Part shown: positions 52,341-62,129 of the stretch, piece after piece
How positions within the stretch are numbered: position 1 is the stretch's first letter
Layout of the letters: every line of letters begins with the position of its first letter
Assembly: GCA_902809985.1 (NCBI GenBank)
Contig: CADDXC010000001.1
Location: 2,480,001-2,544,000, forward strand
Length of the DNA: 64,000 nt
Direction: 5' to 3'
Source of the DNA: Clostridiaceae bacterium BL-3
GTDB taxonomy: Bacteria > Bacillota > Clostridia > Clostridiales > Clostridiaceae
Made by a program: the position numbers and the translations under genes
The notes under the pieces: model-generated
Database searches by the model: none
Told to the model about the DNA's origin: nothing
What the model saw: only the letters and a program-made list of their open reading frames with translations

Positions 52341-52441
52341 TCTGTACCTCCGCACAAATTACATAAGATTGCCAATATTCAATGTAGAATATCAGACTTT
52401 ATAATTCTCCGCATACCTGCCTGAGCACTTTTTCTTATATT

Positions 52442-52648
52442 TCAGTCAATAGTTATATTTTTTCTGATTGCTGCAGTCAGTTTATGAGCTATTTTCTTCA
52501 AAACATTATCTTTTATAAATTGTTTTACAACATCATCTGCTGTCAGGGCATAATAAAAAGCAAATTCATTACCACTTCATGATATAATCATTAAAACTAT
52601 TAATATAACTCCAAATAAAACATTTACCACAAATTGATATTTTCTCAT
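52442..52648 (-). pseudogene. small membrane-protein gene interrupted by an in-frame TGA
   Basis: From ATG 52648 the frame reads RKYQFVVNVLFGVILIVLMI, meets TGA at 52579-52577, and continues open as SGNEFAFYYALTADDVVKQF then IKDNVLKKIAHKLTAAIRKN to a TGA at 52444. The protein-like sequence on both sides of the stop suggests a nonsense mutation in a 68-codon gene. The ribosome site is weak. The remainder of 52356-52925 is AT-rich, with no other feature seen. Confidence 0.5.
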
Positions 52649-52925
52649 TATTATTTATCTATATAAATTTTTAAAAGTGAGTCATTGTATAATTAATTAT
52701 GCAACGACTTCATTTAATTTAAAAATATAAAATAAAACTTGTACTATTGGTTATTATTCAATAAACTATCTATAACTATTTGTTCCTCTTCCTCATGTTT
52801 TTTCCTGTTGTAACATTTTGTTCATAATTAGTTATTTCTACAAAAACTATCATATTCCTGCTAAATATTATTCAATGCTACCAAAAAGATGTAAACACTT
52901 TACCTATGAACAATATGCTCAAAAA

Positions 52926-53507
52926 TCACTCAACTTCCTTTATACCTCCGCCAAAATACCAGTAATTTCTCTCAATAAAATCTATAAATTTATCCCAGAA
53001 TTCATCTTCTGAACAGTTTTCCGGCACTGATACACAGCCATCTATTTCAATTTCCTTGGTGTTGATGAATTCTCCATCTTCATTTTCATCAAGAGCATCG
53101 AATATTCTATCCTCGGCTTTACGGTATTTTTTCACCCTCTCGTGATCTGCATCTGAAGGATTTTTTATCCTTGACAAATCCATGTTGTCACATAAATCGC
53201 ACATTTTTACATGACTGGCTATCCTATTTTCAATAATCCTGCTTATGTATTCATCATAGGTTTCACCATCTCGCCTAGTCAGGGCATCCAGTGCAGACAG
53301 TACTTCCTCGGAAAATCCCTGATCTCTTAGATAGTCCAGCGATATATCTGTATCCTCTACTACACCGTGAAGCACTGCACATATCATTTCAATTTCAGTT
53401 TTTCTTGAAAACATAACCCTCAGGGGATGCAGTATATATGGCTCACCGCCTTTGTCAACCTGACCCTCATGGGCCTTTGCAGCTATTAGAATTGCCTTGT
53501 CCAGCAT
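52926..53507 (-). CDS. RelA/SpoT-like HD-domain protein with altered HD motif
   Basis: 193 residues. The N-terminal AILIAAKAHEGQVDKGGEPY then ILHPLRVM matches the (p)ppGpp hydrolase start. The metal motif, normally LLHDVVEDT, reads VLHGVVEDTD: H47 and E51-D52 remain but the Asp after the His is Gly48. Further conserved HVKMCDLCDNMDLSRI keeps the KLxDxxxN-like segment. The C-terminus (130-193) is acidic and unrelated. Either the activity is changed or one metal ligand is lost. It lies downstream of the WYL regulator on the same strand (42 bp gap). Confidence 0.78.
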   Translation of the reverse strand: MLDKAILIAAKAHEGQVDKGGEPYILHPLRVMFSRKTEIEMICAVLHGVVEDTDISLDYLRDQGFSEEVLSALDALTRRDGETYDEYISRIIENRIASHVKMCDLCDNMDLSRIKNPSDADHERVKKYRKAEDRIFDALDENEDGEFINTKEIEIDGCVSVPENCSEDEFWDKFIDFIERNYWYFGGGIKEVE

Positions 53508-53549
53508 TATATTCCCCCCTCACTTACTTTACTTACATTATATAAAAGC

Positions 53550-54539
53550 TTATCTGTACCTTTCCCTCATTCTGTCTATAGTCTCTATCATTTCTTCTCT
53601 GAATCTATCTGAGCTCAAGACCTCCACAGAATCTCCCTGACTCAGAAGCCACATCTTTATTCCCTTTCCGAATACCCTAGCCTCCACCATATACTCGCCC
53701 TTTTTTTCTTCTGCTATTCTGGCATTAGGCAGTTTATCTAAAACTGCCTCTATGGATCTGCCTGTATACCTGAATCTCACTCTTTCCAGTTCCCCTGCCT
53801 GCATGAACTGGATTAACTTTCTGAACTCCCCGTCTTTAAATCTTTTGCTGTAATCCACCTTGTATTTTCTGTCTGTAACAATTAATTTTTCAATTCTATC
53901 CACCCTGTAGATGGCAGGATATTCATAACTTTTACCTTCTATTAAAGCTATAAGATAAAAATAATATTCAGAAAACAATAAGCCTTGGGGATACAGTGTC
54001 CTTTTCGAGATTTCCTCCTCTATCTTTCCACCTGTGCCGATTTTGAAATATTCAATTTTCAGTATATTTTTATCTTTTATCGCAGCACTTATTTTCCAAA
54101 GCTTATCCAAAAGCTCCTTGCCATGTTTTGGAGGAACATAATTCATGAGCTCGTTGCCAATAATGTATTTGATATTCTCCCTGTCCTTAGATATGCAATT
54201 ATCAAGAAGTTTGTAAATTATATCTTCTATTTCCGTTTTTATAAATCCCCTGCTCTCTAAAAGTACCTTGGAAACTGCCAGTATTTCCTTTTCGCTTAGA
54301 TTTTTCTTCTGCCCGCCTTTTAAGATATATCCGCCTTTTTCTCTGTCTGATATAATTTCCTCTCCTATTAGCTCGCCATCAGATTCATCTTCTACAAATT
54401 TCTTTATGTCTTTTATATATCTGTAAAAAGTTCTTTCATTGATATTGAATTTATCTATTACATCATTCTTTACAATCACTTTTCCTTCTTTTAATTGATT
54501 GTAGATAGACAATAGTACATCTGCTTTAAATCTCTCCAT
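53550..54539 (-). CDS. WYL-domain transcriptional regulator
   Basis: 329 residues from ATG 54539 (GAAGGG upstream). N-terminal winged helix FKADVLLSIYNQLKEGKVIV with NERTFYRYIKDIKKFV; a helical middle; then the WYL domain (KNILKIEYFKI, LYPQGLLFSEYYFYLIALIE, IYRVDRIEKLIV) and the WCX C-terminal strand region ending EVLSSDRFREEMIETIDRM. WYL proteins bind nucleotides or small ligands and often control phage-defence operons (BrxR, CapW). Here it sits beside the defence island and upstream of the HD protein. Target unknown. Confidence 0.9.
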   Translation of the reverse strand: MERFKADVLLSIYNQLKEGKVIVKNDVIDKFNINERTFYRYIKDIKKFVEDESDGELIGEEIISDREKGGYILKGGQKKNLSEKEILAVSKVLLESRGFIKTEIEDIIYKLLDNCISKDRENIKYIIGNELMNYVPPKHGKELLDKLWKISAAIKDKNILKIEYFKIGTGGKIEEEISKRTLYPQGLLFSEYYFYLIALIEGKSYEYPAIYRVDRIEKLIVTDRKYKVDYSKRFKDGEFRKLIQFMQAGELERVRFRYTGRSIEAVLDKLPNARIAEEKKGEYMVEARVFGKGIKMWLLSQGDSVEVLSSDRFREEMIETIDRMRERYR

Positions 54540-54598
54540 ATATATGTGCCCTTCCTTATATTTTGTTAACATTTTATTAACTAATTATACATATATAT

Positions 54599-55186
54599 TT
54601 ATAATTCCTTCTTTTTTTGCAATTTTTTCTTATACATTTTAAAATCCGCATTTTTTATTAAATCCTCCACAGACATTCCACACTACATTCCTTTCCTGCA
54701 CTCACAAAATCCACAGCTCAAGCTGAAATTATAATCTTCATTATTCTCATTGTATTCCTTTAATTTTTCCTCAATTCTATGCCAAATTTTATGGACTTCC
54801 TCCATTGTAGCGCCTGGAAACACCACCAGAAATTCATCCCCGCCCATTCTAATTACAAAATCAGTTTTTCTAATACTGCCTTTTAGTATTTTAGCTGTAT
54901 TTATCAAAAGCCTATCGTCTTCTTGATGTCCAAAGTTATCGTTTACTATTTTTAATCCATCTACATCAACAAAGCAGACAACAAGATTTGTATTGCCTAT
55001 CTTTGACAAATTAAGTTCTTTATCCAGCATCTCCAGACCTGATCTTCTGTTCAACACTCCAGTCATAGCATCTATACTTGCATAATAATTCAATTTTTCC
55101 CTTTGCGTATACAGTTTTTCCAGTACAGCATCTTTTTCCCTTAAAATCTTGATAAGTGTTTGCTTGTCCATGTCCTCATAATCCAC
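54599..55186 (-). pseudogene. GGDEF-domain diguanylate cyclase gene with in-frame amber stop
   Basis: The frame gives 167 residues: an N-terminal coiled coil, YYASIDAMTGVLNRRSGLEM, VDVDGLKIVNDNFGH, and the active-site MGGDEF (residues 114-119). It stops at TAG 54685-54683 after FCECRKGM. The same frame then continues CGMSVEDLIKNADFKMYKKK to a TAA at 54599, and this is exactly the usual last helix of GGDEF domains (ADxAMYxAK). The stop therefore truncates the fold by 27 residues. The catalytic motif is intact, but folding is doubtful. Confidence 0.85.
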
Positions 55187-55290
55187 ACAATATCACTGCC
55201 CTCAACATTCATATATTATATTTTTAATTATATAACGCCATAATGACATTGACTGTCAGTAAAAATACAATTCTCTGATAAAAAATAAAA

Positions 55291-55315
55291 AAGCCTATAC
55301 AATTGTATATAGACT
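55291..55315 (-). terminator. terminator of the soluble chemoreceptor gene
   Basis: On the minus strand AAGTCTATATACAATTGTATAGGCTT-type self-complementary sequence (55315-55291) forms a short-loop hairpin followed by a run of T and A. Confidence 0.7.
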
Positions 55316-55431
55316 TCAGTGATATAATCGAAATGTATTAAAATATTCCCACAAAATTCTTATGTCTGCCTGTTCATGGCATACCTTTTCTACTTCTAAA
55401 ACCCGACAGCATTCATAAAAGCTTTTTAGAT

Positions 55432-56262
55432 TCACTCTACTCTGGAAATTTCCGTCATCGTCTGTGCACTTGCAGTGATCTCTTCCAATGTGGAAGTAAT
55501 TTCTTTCATTGCAGTCACTTGCTTTTCTGAAACAGATTGAACTTGATTGACTGTTTCAAATATATTTTTTATATTATTACTTATTTCTGATAATGCTTTT
55601 GAAACCTTTTGCGAGGATTCACTGCTTAATTGGGCTAATTTTCTCATTTCACTTGCAACTACCGTAAATCCTTTCCCCTGTTCTCCAGATCTAGCCGCTT
55701 CTATTGCCGCATTAAGCCCTAATAAATTTGACTGTGACGCTATATTTTGTATCATGCTTATTATTTCATTACTTTCTGCTATTTGCTTCTCTGCCTGTCT
55801 TGTAATTTCAGACATGTCGATTACCATTTGATTCATTTTTTCAGATCCCGAATTAATTTCCTCAATACCTGCACTGGTTTCTTCAAGACCGGAAAACAAT
55901 GTATCCGCTGATTCTTCCAATTTCACCTGCCTATCTAAACTTCTACCCACACCAACAGCGCCTATGACATCGCCATCCGAATTTTTAATAGGATATGTAA
56001 CACCTTTAAAAGGCGTTCCGAATATTTCCTTTGGAACAACTGCACTGTATCCTTTCCCTTCTTTAACCGTTTTATATAATAAATCCTCAGCTGGAATTTT
56101 GCTGCCCACTTCTATCTTTGCATCAATTTTGTCACCGGGTCTGTAATATAAAAATGTTGAAGTATCCGTAACAGAAACAAAAATGTCTTCCTGTAATATT
56201 TCTTTTAAAACAGGCATTATTTTCAAAAAAGGTTGTAAAATTTCTTCACTCATAATATTCAT
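55432..56262 (-). CDS. soluble methyl-accepting chemotaxis protein
   Basis: 276 residues with no membrane segment. The N-terminal sensor (1-110; [20 protein letters not shown] ... [20 protein letters not shown]) is a PAS/Cache-like domain. The C-terminal signalling hairpin has [20 protein letters not shown] and [20 protein letters not shown]. Such short cytoplasmic receptors are common in clostridia and may follow redox or metabolite levels. Start at ATG 56262 or 56253; the GAGGGGA site fits neither perfectly. Confidence 0.9.
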   Translation of the reverse strand: MNIMSEEILQPFLKIMPVLKEILQEDIFVSVTDTSTFLYYRPGDKIDAKIEVGSKIPAEDLLYKTVKEGKGYSAVVPKEIFGTPFKGVTYPIKNSDGDVIGAVGVGRSLDRQVKLEESADTLFSGLEETSAGIEEINSGSEKMNQMVIDMSEITRQAEKQIAESNEIISMIQNIASQSNLLGLNAAIEAARSGEQGKGFTVVASEMRKLAQLSSESSQKVSKALSEISNNIKNIFETVNQVQSVSEKQVTAMKEITSTLEEITASAQTMTEISRVE

Positions 56263-56953
56263 TTCCCCTCTAAAATATATTTTTGAGTTTTGATTGCCGT
56301 GAAATCACTTTCCTTCTGGGCAACCATTATTATAGGTATCGAGCTTTTATTGTCTACATTTATATATCAGCAACATTATCAATGCAACTGTATATAAAAT
56401 AAAGTTTCGGGCGACAGCATTTTGTTAATTTTAATTTATTGTCAATAATAAGCATGCCAATTGCCTGCATAAATGAGTAGACGATCACCGGACCGACAAA
56501 ACGGTCTGAGCCGGGACACCTCCATCAAACTCCCAATTGTTTATAATCGGAACAGAATCAACGTAGCTCCATAAAAAGTATCCTCCAGTCATTTTTGATA
56601 TACTGCCATTATATCATTTTTAGCCTGACAGCAGCTTGTCATAATAAAAAGACAGATACGCCGAGCAATCCCAATATTAACTGAAATTCATAATTTTTAT
56701 CATAAACTTAACATAAACATGCAATCAAAAAATGCCTATGAGAGATACTATTATATTGTAAATTTCTCTTACATGAGGCAGTTCAAAATTAATTGATAAT
56801 AGCAGTTTGCCACAGAGGAATATACCTTATTTTAATGTGAAAAGAAATGCATTAGGCAAAGGAGGTCATTTTAAGAGATACATTTTATTTAGATATGAAC
56901 AAATTTAGAAATCTAAAAAATTATAATCTAACAAGGGATATAGGAGGGATAAT
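56263..56953. other. 691-bp intergenic region
   Basis: Between the divergent chemoreceptor and glycosyltransferase genes. A GC-richer patch at 56470-56550 contains a CCGG-ACCG-acaaaa-CGGT hairpin. On the minus strand it has an open stretch reading MTGGYFLWSYVDSVPIINNW then EFDGGVPAQTVLSVR-stop, which looks like a protein-tail remnant I cannot place. The rest is AT-rich promoter DNA. Confidence 0.4.
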
Positions 56954-58099
56954 GTGAAGGTAGCTATTTTTACAGATACTTTTTTACCTCAGATAAACGG
57001 AGTTACCAATACCTTAAATAAGCTTATAGAATATTATGAAGCAAATAACATTGAATACTTAATATTCGCACCTGATAATGATACAGAGAAAAACGAAAGT
57101 TACAATATCCAAAGGTTTTTTAGTATAAAATTTTTTCTCTATCCTGAATGCAGAATAGCTTTCCCCAACACTTTCAAAGTAAGTGCTTCATTATCTAGTT
57201 TTAAGCCGGACATAATACAACTCATGACCGAATTCAACATGGGAATGACTGGATTAATGTATGGGAAAAAGCACGGCATACCTACTGTATCTAATTATAC
57301 AACTAATTTTTGTCAGTATCTGAATTATTATAATTTGGATTTTTTAAATAATTCCGTATGGGCTTATATGAGATGGTTTCACAATCAAAATAATTTGACC
57401 TTATGTCCGTCGGAAGAAATAAAATTTTATCTTAAAAAGAAAGGAATAGCAAATACAGATATTTTTTCAAGAGGCATAGATTCCAAAAAGTTTAACCCTG
57501 AATTGAGGAGTGAGGATCTAAGAATGCAGCTTGGCATCAATAATAAATTGGTGTTTTTATACGTAGGCAGGGTTTCACCCGAGAAAGACTTAGATATTTT
57601 AATTGATGCTTACGGACAAATCTACAATAAATATAGGGACAAAATAGCTCTTATTATAACAGGAGAAGGTCCATATCTGGATAAATGTAAAAATGATTTT
57701 CCAAAAAATACTATATTTACGGGATTTAAGAAGGGAAGAGAATTAGCACAAATTTATGCCTCCAGTGACATATTTGTGTTTCCTTCCTCAACAGAAACTT
57801 TTGGAAATGTAGTACTTGAGGCTATGGCTTCTGGCATCCCTGTTATAGGTGCTGACGCAGGGGGAGTTAAAAATATCATCGACCACAGAATTAATGGCCT
57901 TAAGTTCAAGGCAAGGGATATGAACGAGCTAATTGGTTTAATGGTAAAGTTAATTGAAGATGAAAATTTGAGAAACACATTAAGGACAAATGCCAGAAAT
58001 ACTGGGCTGAAAAGATCCTGGAATAAGGTTTTTAGCGGACTTATGGACACTTATAATAATATTTTACTTAATAAAAAGAATGGTGTTATCAGTGCTTAA
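56954..58099 (+). CDS. GT4 family glycosyltransferase
   Basis: 381 residues, GTG start six bases after AGGAGG. N-terminal acceptor lobe MKVAIFTDTFLPQINGVTNT with the glycine loop; C-terminal donor lobe FLYVGRVSPEKDLDILIDAY, ITGEGPYLDKC and the E-x7-E motif STETFGNVVLEAMASGIPVI. Closest group by pattern is the MgtA/DgdA/SQD2-like mannosyl- or glucuronosyl-transferases acting on diacylglycerol. The facing genes make UDP-glucuronate and UDP-galacturonate, which supports a uronic-acid glycolipid as product; this is inference. Confidence 0.88.
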   Translation: MKVAIFTDTFLPQINGVTNTLNKLIEYYEANNIEYLIFAPDNDTEKNESYNIQRFFSIKFFLYPECRIAFPNTFKVSASLSSFKPDIIQLMTEFNMGMTGLMYGKKHGIPTVSNYTTNFCQYLNYYNLDFLNNSVWAYMRWFHNQNNLTLCPSEEIKFYLKKKGIANTDIFSRGIDSKKFNPELRSEDLRMQLGINNKLVFLYVGRVSPEKDLDILIDAYGQIYNKYRDKIALIITGEGPYLDKCKNDFPKNTIFTGFKKGRELAQIYASSDIFVFPSSTETFGNVVLEAMASGIPVIGADAGGVKNIIDHRINGLKFKARDMNELIGLMVKLIEDENLRNTLRTNARNTGLKRSWNKVFSGLMDTYNNILLNKKNGVISA

Positions 58100-58182
58100 C
58101 TATGTTATAAAATCAGGCGGGACTAAAATTACAGCAAAAACCTATTGACGGTAAACAGTAAATTTTCAATGTTATATTTTCA

Positions 58183-58217
58183 AAAAAACGGATGGTTGTA
58201 AAAACTATTCGTTTTTT
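58183..58217. terminator. bidirectional terminator between the GT4 and epimerase genes
   Basis: AAAAAACGGATGG and CTATTCGTTTTTT pair (two G-U on one strand) across a 9-nt loop, with A/T runs on both sides. It overlaps the last codons of the minus-strand epimerase. Confidence 0.65.
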
Positions 58218-59164
58218 ACTCCGCCGCAATACCAATCATAAAATTTTTCAATGCCCTGTCTTATATTAACTCTGGGATTATACCCAATGAATTTCTTTGC
58301 CCTGCTTATATCCGCATAAGTAATGGGCACGTCACCTTTTTGCATATCCATTCTATTGATAATAGCCTTTTTGCCTACAACATCCTCTATGATCTTTATT
58401 AAATCATAAAGAGAGATGATTTTACTGCTTCCAAAATTAAATATTTCAAACTCAAAATTTTTGTCTATCAAAGAAGCTATTCCATCCACTATATCGTCTA
58501 TATATGTGTAATCCCTTTTACTTGAACCATCACCAAACATATTTATCGGTTTACCTTCATCTATATTCTTTGTGAACACGTGTATTGCCATTTCCGGTCT
58601 CTGCCTTGGCCCGTAAACAGTAAAGAATCTCAAGCAGGCCGTACTCATTCCATATAATCTTGTATAGGTTGAACAAAACAATTCTGCAGCTCTTTTTGCA
58701 GCAGCATAAGGTGAAATTTGAAGATCTACACTGTCGTTTTCTGAAAATGGAAGTTTTGAATTAACCCCGTATACAGATGAAGAAGAGGCTTCAATAAATT
58801 TTTTTACTCCTCTTTCAGCGCATACCTGAAGTAAATTTACAGTGCCTTTAATATCTATATCAACATATTCAAGGGGATCTTTCAGGGAGTTCCGTACACC
58901 CGCCATGGCAGCTAGGTGTATGACCAGTTCTATATCATTTTCAGCAAATATTCTATTTACCAAATCCCTATCAAGTATGTCACCTCTATATAGTGTATAG
59001 TTATCATTTTTCAATGCCGTCTCAATGTTTTTTTCCTTTATTTCAGAAGCATAGTAATCATTAAAATTATCTATATTTATCAATTTGTATCCTAAATTCA
59101 ACAACCTATCACACAAATTAGAACCTATAAATCCCGAACCACCTGTAACCAATATGCTGTTCAT
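58205..59164 (-). CDS. UDP-glucuronate 4-epimerase-like SDR
   Basis: 319 residues, extended short-chain dehydrogenase. NAD-binding VTGGSGFIGSNLCDRL, acidic strand end INIDNFNDYY, catalytic Ser in EASSSSVYG and Y153-x3-K157 in SPYAAAKRA; FTVYGPRQRPEMAIHVFTKN is typical of UDP-GlcA epimerases. It interconverts UDP-glucuronate and UDP-galacturonate. The ATG overlaps the stop of the dehydrogenase gene by 4 nt, so the substrate-making enzyme is coupled to it. Confidence 0.88.
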   Translation of the reverse strand: MNSILVTGGSGFIGSNLCDRLLNLGYKLINIDNFNDYYASEIKEKNIETALKNDNYTLYRGDILDRDLVNRIFAENDIELVIHLAAMAGVRNSLKDPLEYVDIDIKGTVNLLQVCAERGVKKFIEASSSSVYGVNSKLPFSENDSVDLQISPYAAAKRAAELFCSTYTRLYGMSTACLRFFTVYGPRQRPEMAIHVFTKNIDEGKPINMFGDGSSKRDYTYIDDIVDGIASLIDKNFEFEIFNFGSSKIISLYDLIKIIEDVVGKKAIINRMDMQKGDVPITYADISRAKKFIGYNPRVNIRQGIEKFYDWYCGGVKNE

Positions 59165-60495
59165 TTTCTGCCAACTCCTTCGTAATCAAAGCCAATCTTT
59201 TTCATTTCCTGTGGTTCATATACATTCCTAAAATCTAGAAACAGAGCACCTTTCATATTACTTTTAATTTCATTTAAATTCATGCTTCTAAATTGATTCC
59301 ATTCGGTGGCTAAAACAACTGCTTCCGCATTCTTACAGGCTTCATACTCATTCTTGCAGTAATTAAATTGAATTTCAGAATAAAATTTCTGACAGTTATC
59401 CATAGCTATTGGATCATATACATTAACTTCCGCCCCCTCTTCAATCAACCTTTTGCCTATGTAAAGAGCCGGTGATTCTCTTAAATCATCCGTTTCAGGC
59501 TTGAATGACAATCCCCAAAGCGCAATTTTTCTACCATGTAAATCATTGTTGAATCTATTCTTTATCTTGCTGATCATTCTTTCTTTTTGTGCATCATTTA
59601 CTTTTATAACAGTTTCTATAATTTCAGACCTCACACCAGCTTCTTTTGCTATATGTACTAATGCTTTAGTGTCTTTTGGAAAACAGCTTCCCCCATATCC
59701 TGGACCAGGATGTAAAAACTTGGAGCCAATTCTCCCATCTTGTCCCATAGCTTTGGCCAGTTTGTGAACATCAGCTCCAATTTCCTCGCATATATTTGCC
59801 ATTTCGTTTATAAAAGAAATTTTAGTCGCAAGAAAAGCATTGGAAGCATACTTTATCAACTCTGCAGTTTCCAGATTAGTTATAACAAATGGCACACTTA
59901 TAATATACAGTACTTTATAAATTTGCTTCATTATTTCCTCGGCTTTTTTGCTTTCAACCCCCACAACAACCCTATCCGGATGTGTAAAGTCTTTTACGGC
60001 AGCTCCTTCTCTTAAAAATTCTGGATTGGATACTATATCAAAGTCATAATTTACATTTCTCGCATTAAACACATCCCTTACCTTTGCTTTTACCTTTTGT
60101 CCCGTTCCTACAGGAACCGTGCTCTTATCCACAATGATTTTATATCCATTCATATATTTCGCCACTTCGCAAGCTGCATCAAGTACATACTGCAGATCTG
60201 CCGAGCCGTCTTCCAGTGGAGGGGTACCAACTGCAATAAATATAACTGTCGAATTTTCAACGGCATATTTCAAATCATTTGTGAAATTCAATCTGCCTTG
60301 ATTCATATTTTTCTTTACTATATCATAAAGCCCAGGTTCATATATAGGCATTTCTCCATTTTTCAACTTTTCTATCTTATCCAAATCATTATCCATGCAT
60401 ATGACATTCATGCCAAATTCTGAAAGACATGCACCGCTGACCAAACCTACATACCCTGTCCCAATAACTGAAATATTGTTGTTAAACTGAACCAT
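59161..60495 (-). CDS. ugd: UDP-glucose 6-dehydrogenase
   Basis: 444 residues from ATG 60495 (GGGAGGG, seven bases upstream; the TTG before it is closer to the site). Oxidises UDP-glucose to UDP-glucuronate with two NAD+. ISVIGTGYVGLVSGACLSEF nucleotide fold, STVPVGTG, SNPEFLREGAAVKDF and catalytic C271 in GPGYGGSCFPKDTKAL are all present; the C-terminal domain has LSFKPETDDLRESPA. Promoter expected in 60496-60680. Confidence 0.96.
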   Translation of the reverse strand: MVQFNNNISVIGTGYVGLVSGACLSEFGMNVICMDNDLDKIEKLKNGEMPIYEPGLYDIVKKNMNQGRLNFTNDLKYAVENSTVIFIAVGTPPLEDGSADLQYVLDAACEVAKYMNGYKIIVDKSTVPVGTGQKVKAKVRDVFNARNVNYDFDIVSNPEFLREGAAVKDFTHPDRVVVGVESKKAEEIMKQIYKVLYIISVPFVITNLETAELIKYASNAFLATKISFINEMANICEEIGADVHKLAKAMGQDGRIGSKFLHPGPGYGGSCFPKDTKALVHIAKEAGVRSEIIETVIKVNDAQKERMISKIKNRFNNDLHGRKIALWGLSFKPETDDLRESPALYIGKRLIEEGAEVNVYDPIAMDNCQKFYSEIQFNYCKNEYEACKNAEAVVLATEWNQFRSMNLNEIKSNMKGALFLDFRNVYEPQEMKKIGFDYEGVGRK

Positions 60496-60752
60496 CAATT
60501 TACCCTCCCAAATACTAAAAATAATTAACGCTGTTAATTTTCTTCACAAGCCCTATGAATACATTTCTTAGCCTTTTTAAAATCTTTAGTATCTTTTTAT
60601 TGTAATTTGCAAATCTCCAGTTCCCCAACAGTCAATATTAACTAAATTTCAAATAATCTTATATTTAATTACTCTTAACCACATTTTCACAACTATTATA
60701 GCATATGAGAAAGATAAAACACAGCATAAAAATAGGTGATCCCAAACTTCAC

Positions 60753-62099
60753 TTATTTTATACAATAAGCCAGCCATCTAAAAAGCCTTCCTACATTTTC
60801 AAAAGAAACCAGTCTGCACAATAATTCAGTCAGCTTTCCAAACTTCCTATAAAATAAATTAAATGCTAAAAATGGAATCCATTGATTTTTAGATTTTGGC
60901 AGTCTCTTCATTATATTTTTAAACGTGTATACTTCTCTATATATCCATAGATAGCCATTATATAATTCTTCTGCTGTCATATTTTTGGGTTTATATACAA
61001 CATGTGCAGTATTATAATTTGACAAATTATAATCTACAATTCTATCTTCTTCTATCAATGCTGAGTATAACTTTGTGCCGGGATACGGGGTGAGGATATG
61101 CGAAGTCACCGTTTCTATCTTATTTTTAATTATCCATTTCAATGTATCTTTAAATACGGAGATATCATCTTCATCTAGTCCGAAAACAAAACTTGCATTT
61201 ATCATTATTCCTCTTTTGTGAATTTCATCTACAAGTTTCTCATATCTGTTTACACTGTTTTGTACCTTGTGGACACTGTCTATTGACCTGCTGTTTATAC
61301 TTTCAAAACCTATAAACAGACTTTGGCAGCCAGACGCCTTCATTTCATCCAACAGTTCAGGCATGTCCACTATATTGGAAGTAACCGCTGCATTCCACTT
61401 CAGCTTAAGAGGTTTTATTTCCTTTAATAATTTTTTTGTCCATTTGGGATTCCCAATAAAATTATCATCAATAAACATTATATGTCTCGTTTTTAATACA
61501 TTTATATCTTCAATCACATCATCTATGGGCCTATTGATATAAGTCCTAAGTACATTTTTGCAACTATTATAGCAGAAATCGCATTCAAAAGGACATCCTC
61601 TGCTTGTACTAATTATATTAGTATATAAATACTTTTTATCATCAATAATATGATAGTTTGGCGACACTATTTCTTTTCCGGCAATATTTTCCATGTCACA
61701 GTATATCTTCTTAAGTAAATTATTTTCTTTGTCCCTGAGGATTTTTATCCATACTCTCTCAGCCATTCCCACGCATATTGCATCAAAACTATCAGCAGCT
61801 CTCTCTGGATCTGCTGTAATATGTATACCTCCTGCAATTACTGTTACTCCACGATTTTGAAACTCCTTCGATATTTCCACCGCCCTGTTCATAACATCTA
61901 CAGTAACAGTTATTGCTGCCAAATCCACAGGCTCGTCAAAATCTATCTTTTCAACATTTTCATTCTCAATAATAACTTCATGCTCCTTCGGCGTAAGATT
62001 TGCTATTGTGAGTAATGCCAATGAAGGGCTCATTCTTGTTTTCAACTTCGTATCCATAGGTCTTGGCAGCATTGCAGGTTGAATCAATTTAATTTTCAT
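60753..62099 (-). CDS. B12-binding-domain radical SAM protein
   Basis: 448 residues from ATG 62099 (GAGGAGG, ten bases upstream). The N-terminal Rossmann-like cobalamin-binding domain (1-130) lacks a clear D-x-H-x2-G, so base-off B12 binding may be absent. The radical SAM core has C169-x3-C173-x2-C176 (RGCPFECDFCYNS), then IMFIDDNFIGNP and GFESINSRS. The C-terminus (about 390-448) is basic and aromatic. This BchE/HpnP-like class performs methylations or rearrangements of lipids and other small molecules; the reaction here is unknown. It is separated from ugd by 254 bp. Confidence 0.88.
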   Translation of the reverse strand: MKIKLIQPAMLPRPMDTKLKTRMSPSLALLTIANLTPKEHEVIIENENVEKIDFDEPVDLAAITVTVDVMNRAVEISKEFQNRGVTVIAGGIHITADPERAADSFDAICVGMAERVWIKILRDKENNLLKKIYCDMENIAGKEIVSPNYHIIDDKKYLYTNIISTSRGCPFECDFCYNSCKNVLRTYINRPIDDVIEDINVLKTRHIMFIDDNFIGNPKWTKKLLKEIKPLKLKWNAAVTSNIVDMPELLDEMKASGCQSLFIGFESINSRSIDSVHKVQNSVNRYEKLVDEIHKRGIMINASFVFGLDEDDISVFKDTLKWIIKNKIETVTSHILTPYPGTKLYSALIEEDRIVDYNLSNYNTAHVVYKPKNMTAEELYNGYLWIYREVYTFKNIMKRLPKSKNQWIPFLAFNLFYRKFGKLTELLCRLVSFENVGRLFRWLAYCIK

Positions 62100-62129
62100 A
62101 CATTGCCTCCTCAAACAAATTCAGCCAAA

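Noticed and set aside
52577-52579. In-frame TGA considered as selenocysteine
   Set aside because: No redox motif around the codon, no clear SECIS-like hairpin directly after it, and no sel genes in the window; nonsense mutation is simpler.
54683-54685. Amber codon in the GGDEF gene considered as pyrrolysine
   Set aside because: GGDEF domains have no pyrrolysine precedent and no pyl genes are visible.
56470-56560. GC-richer hairpin region suspected to be a c-di-GMP riboswitch
   Set aside because: Neither strand shows the conserved GEMM-I or GEMM-II core; only a simple CCGGACCG hairpin is present, and the minus strand looks like an old coding fragment.
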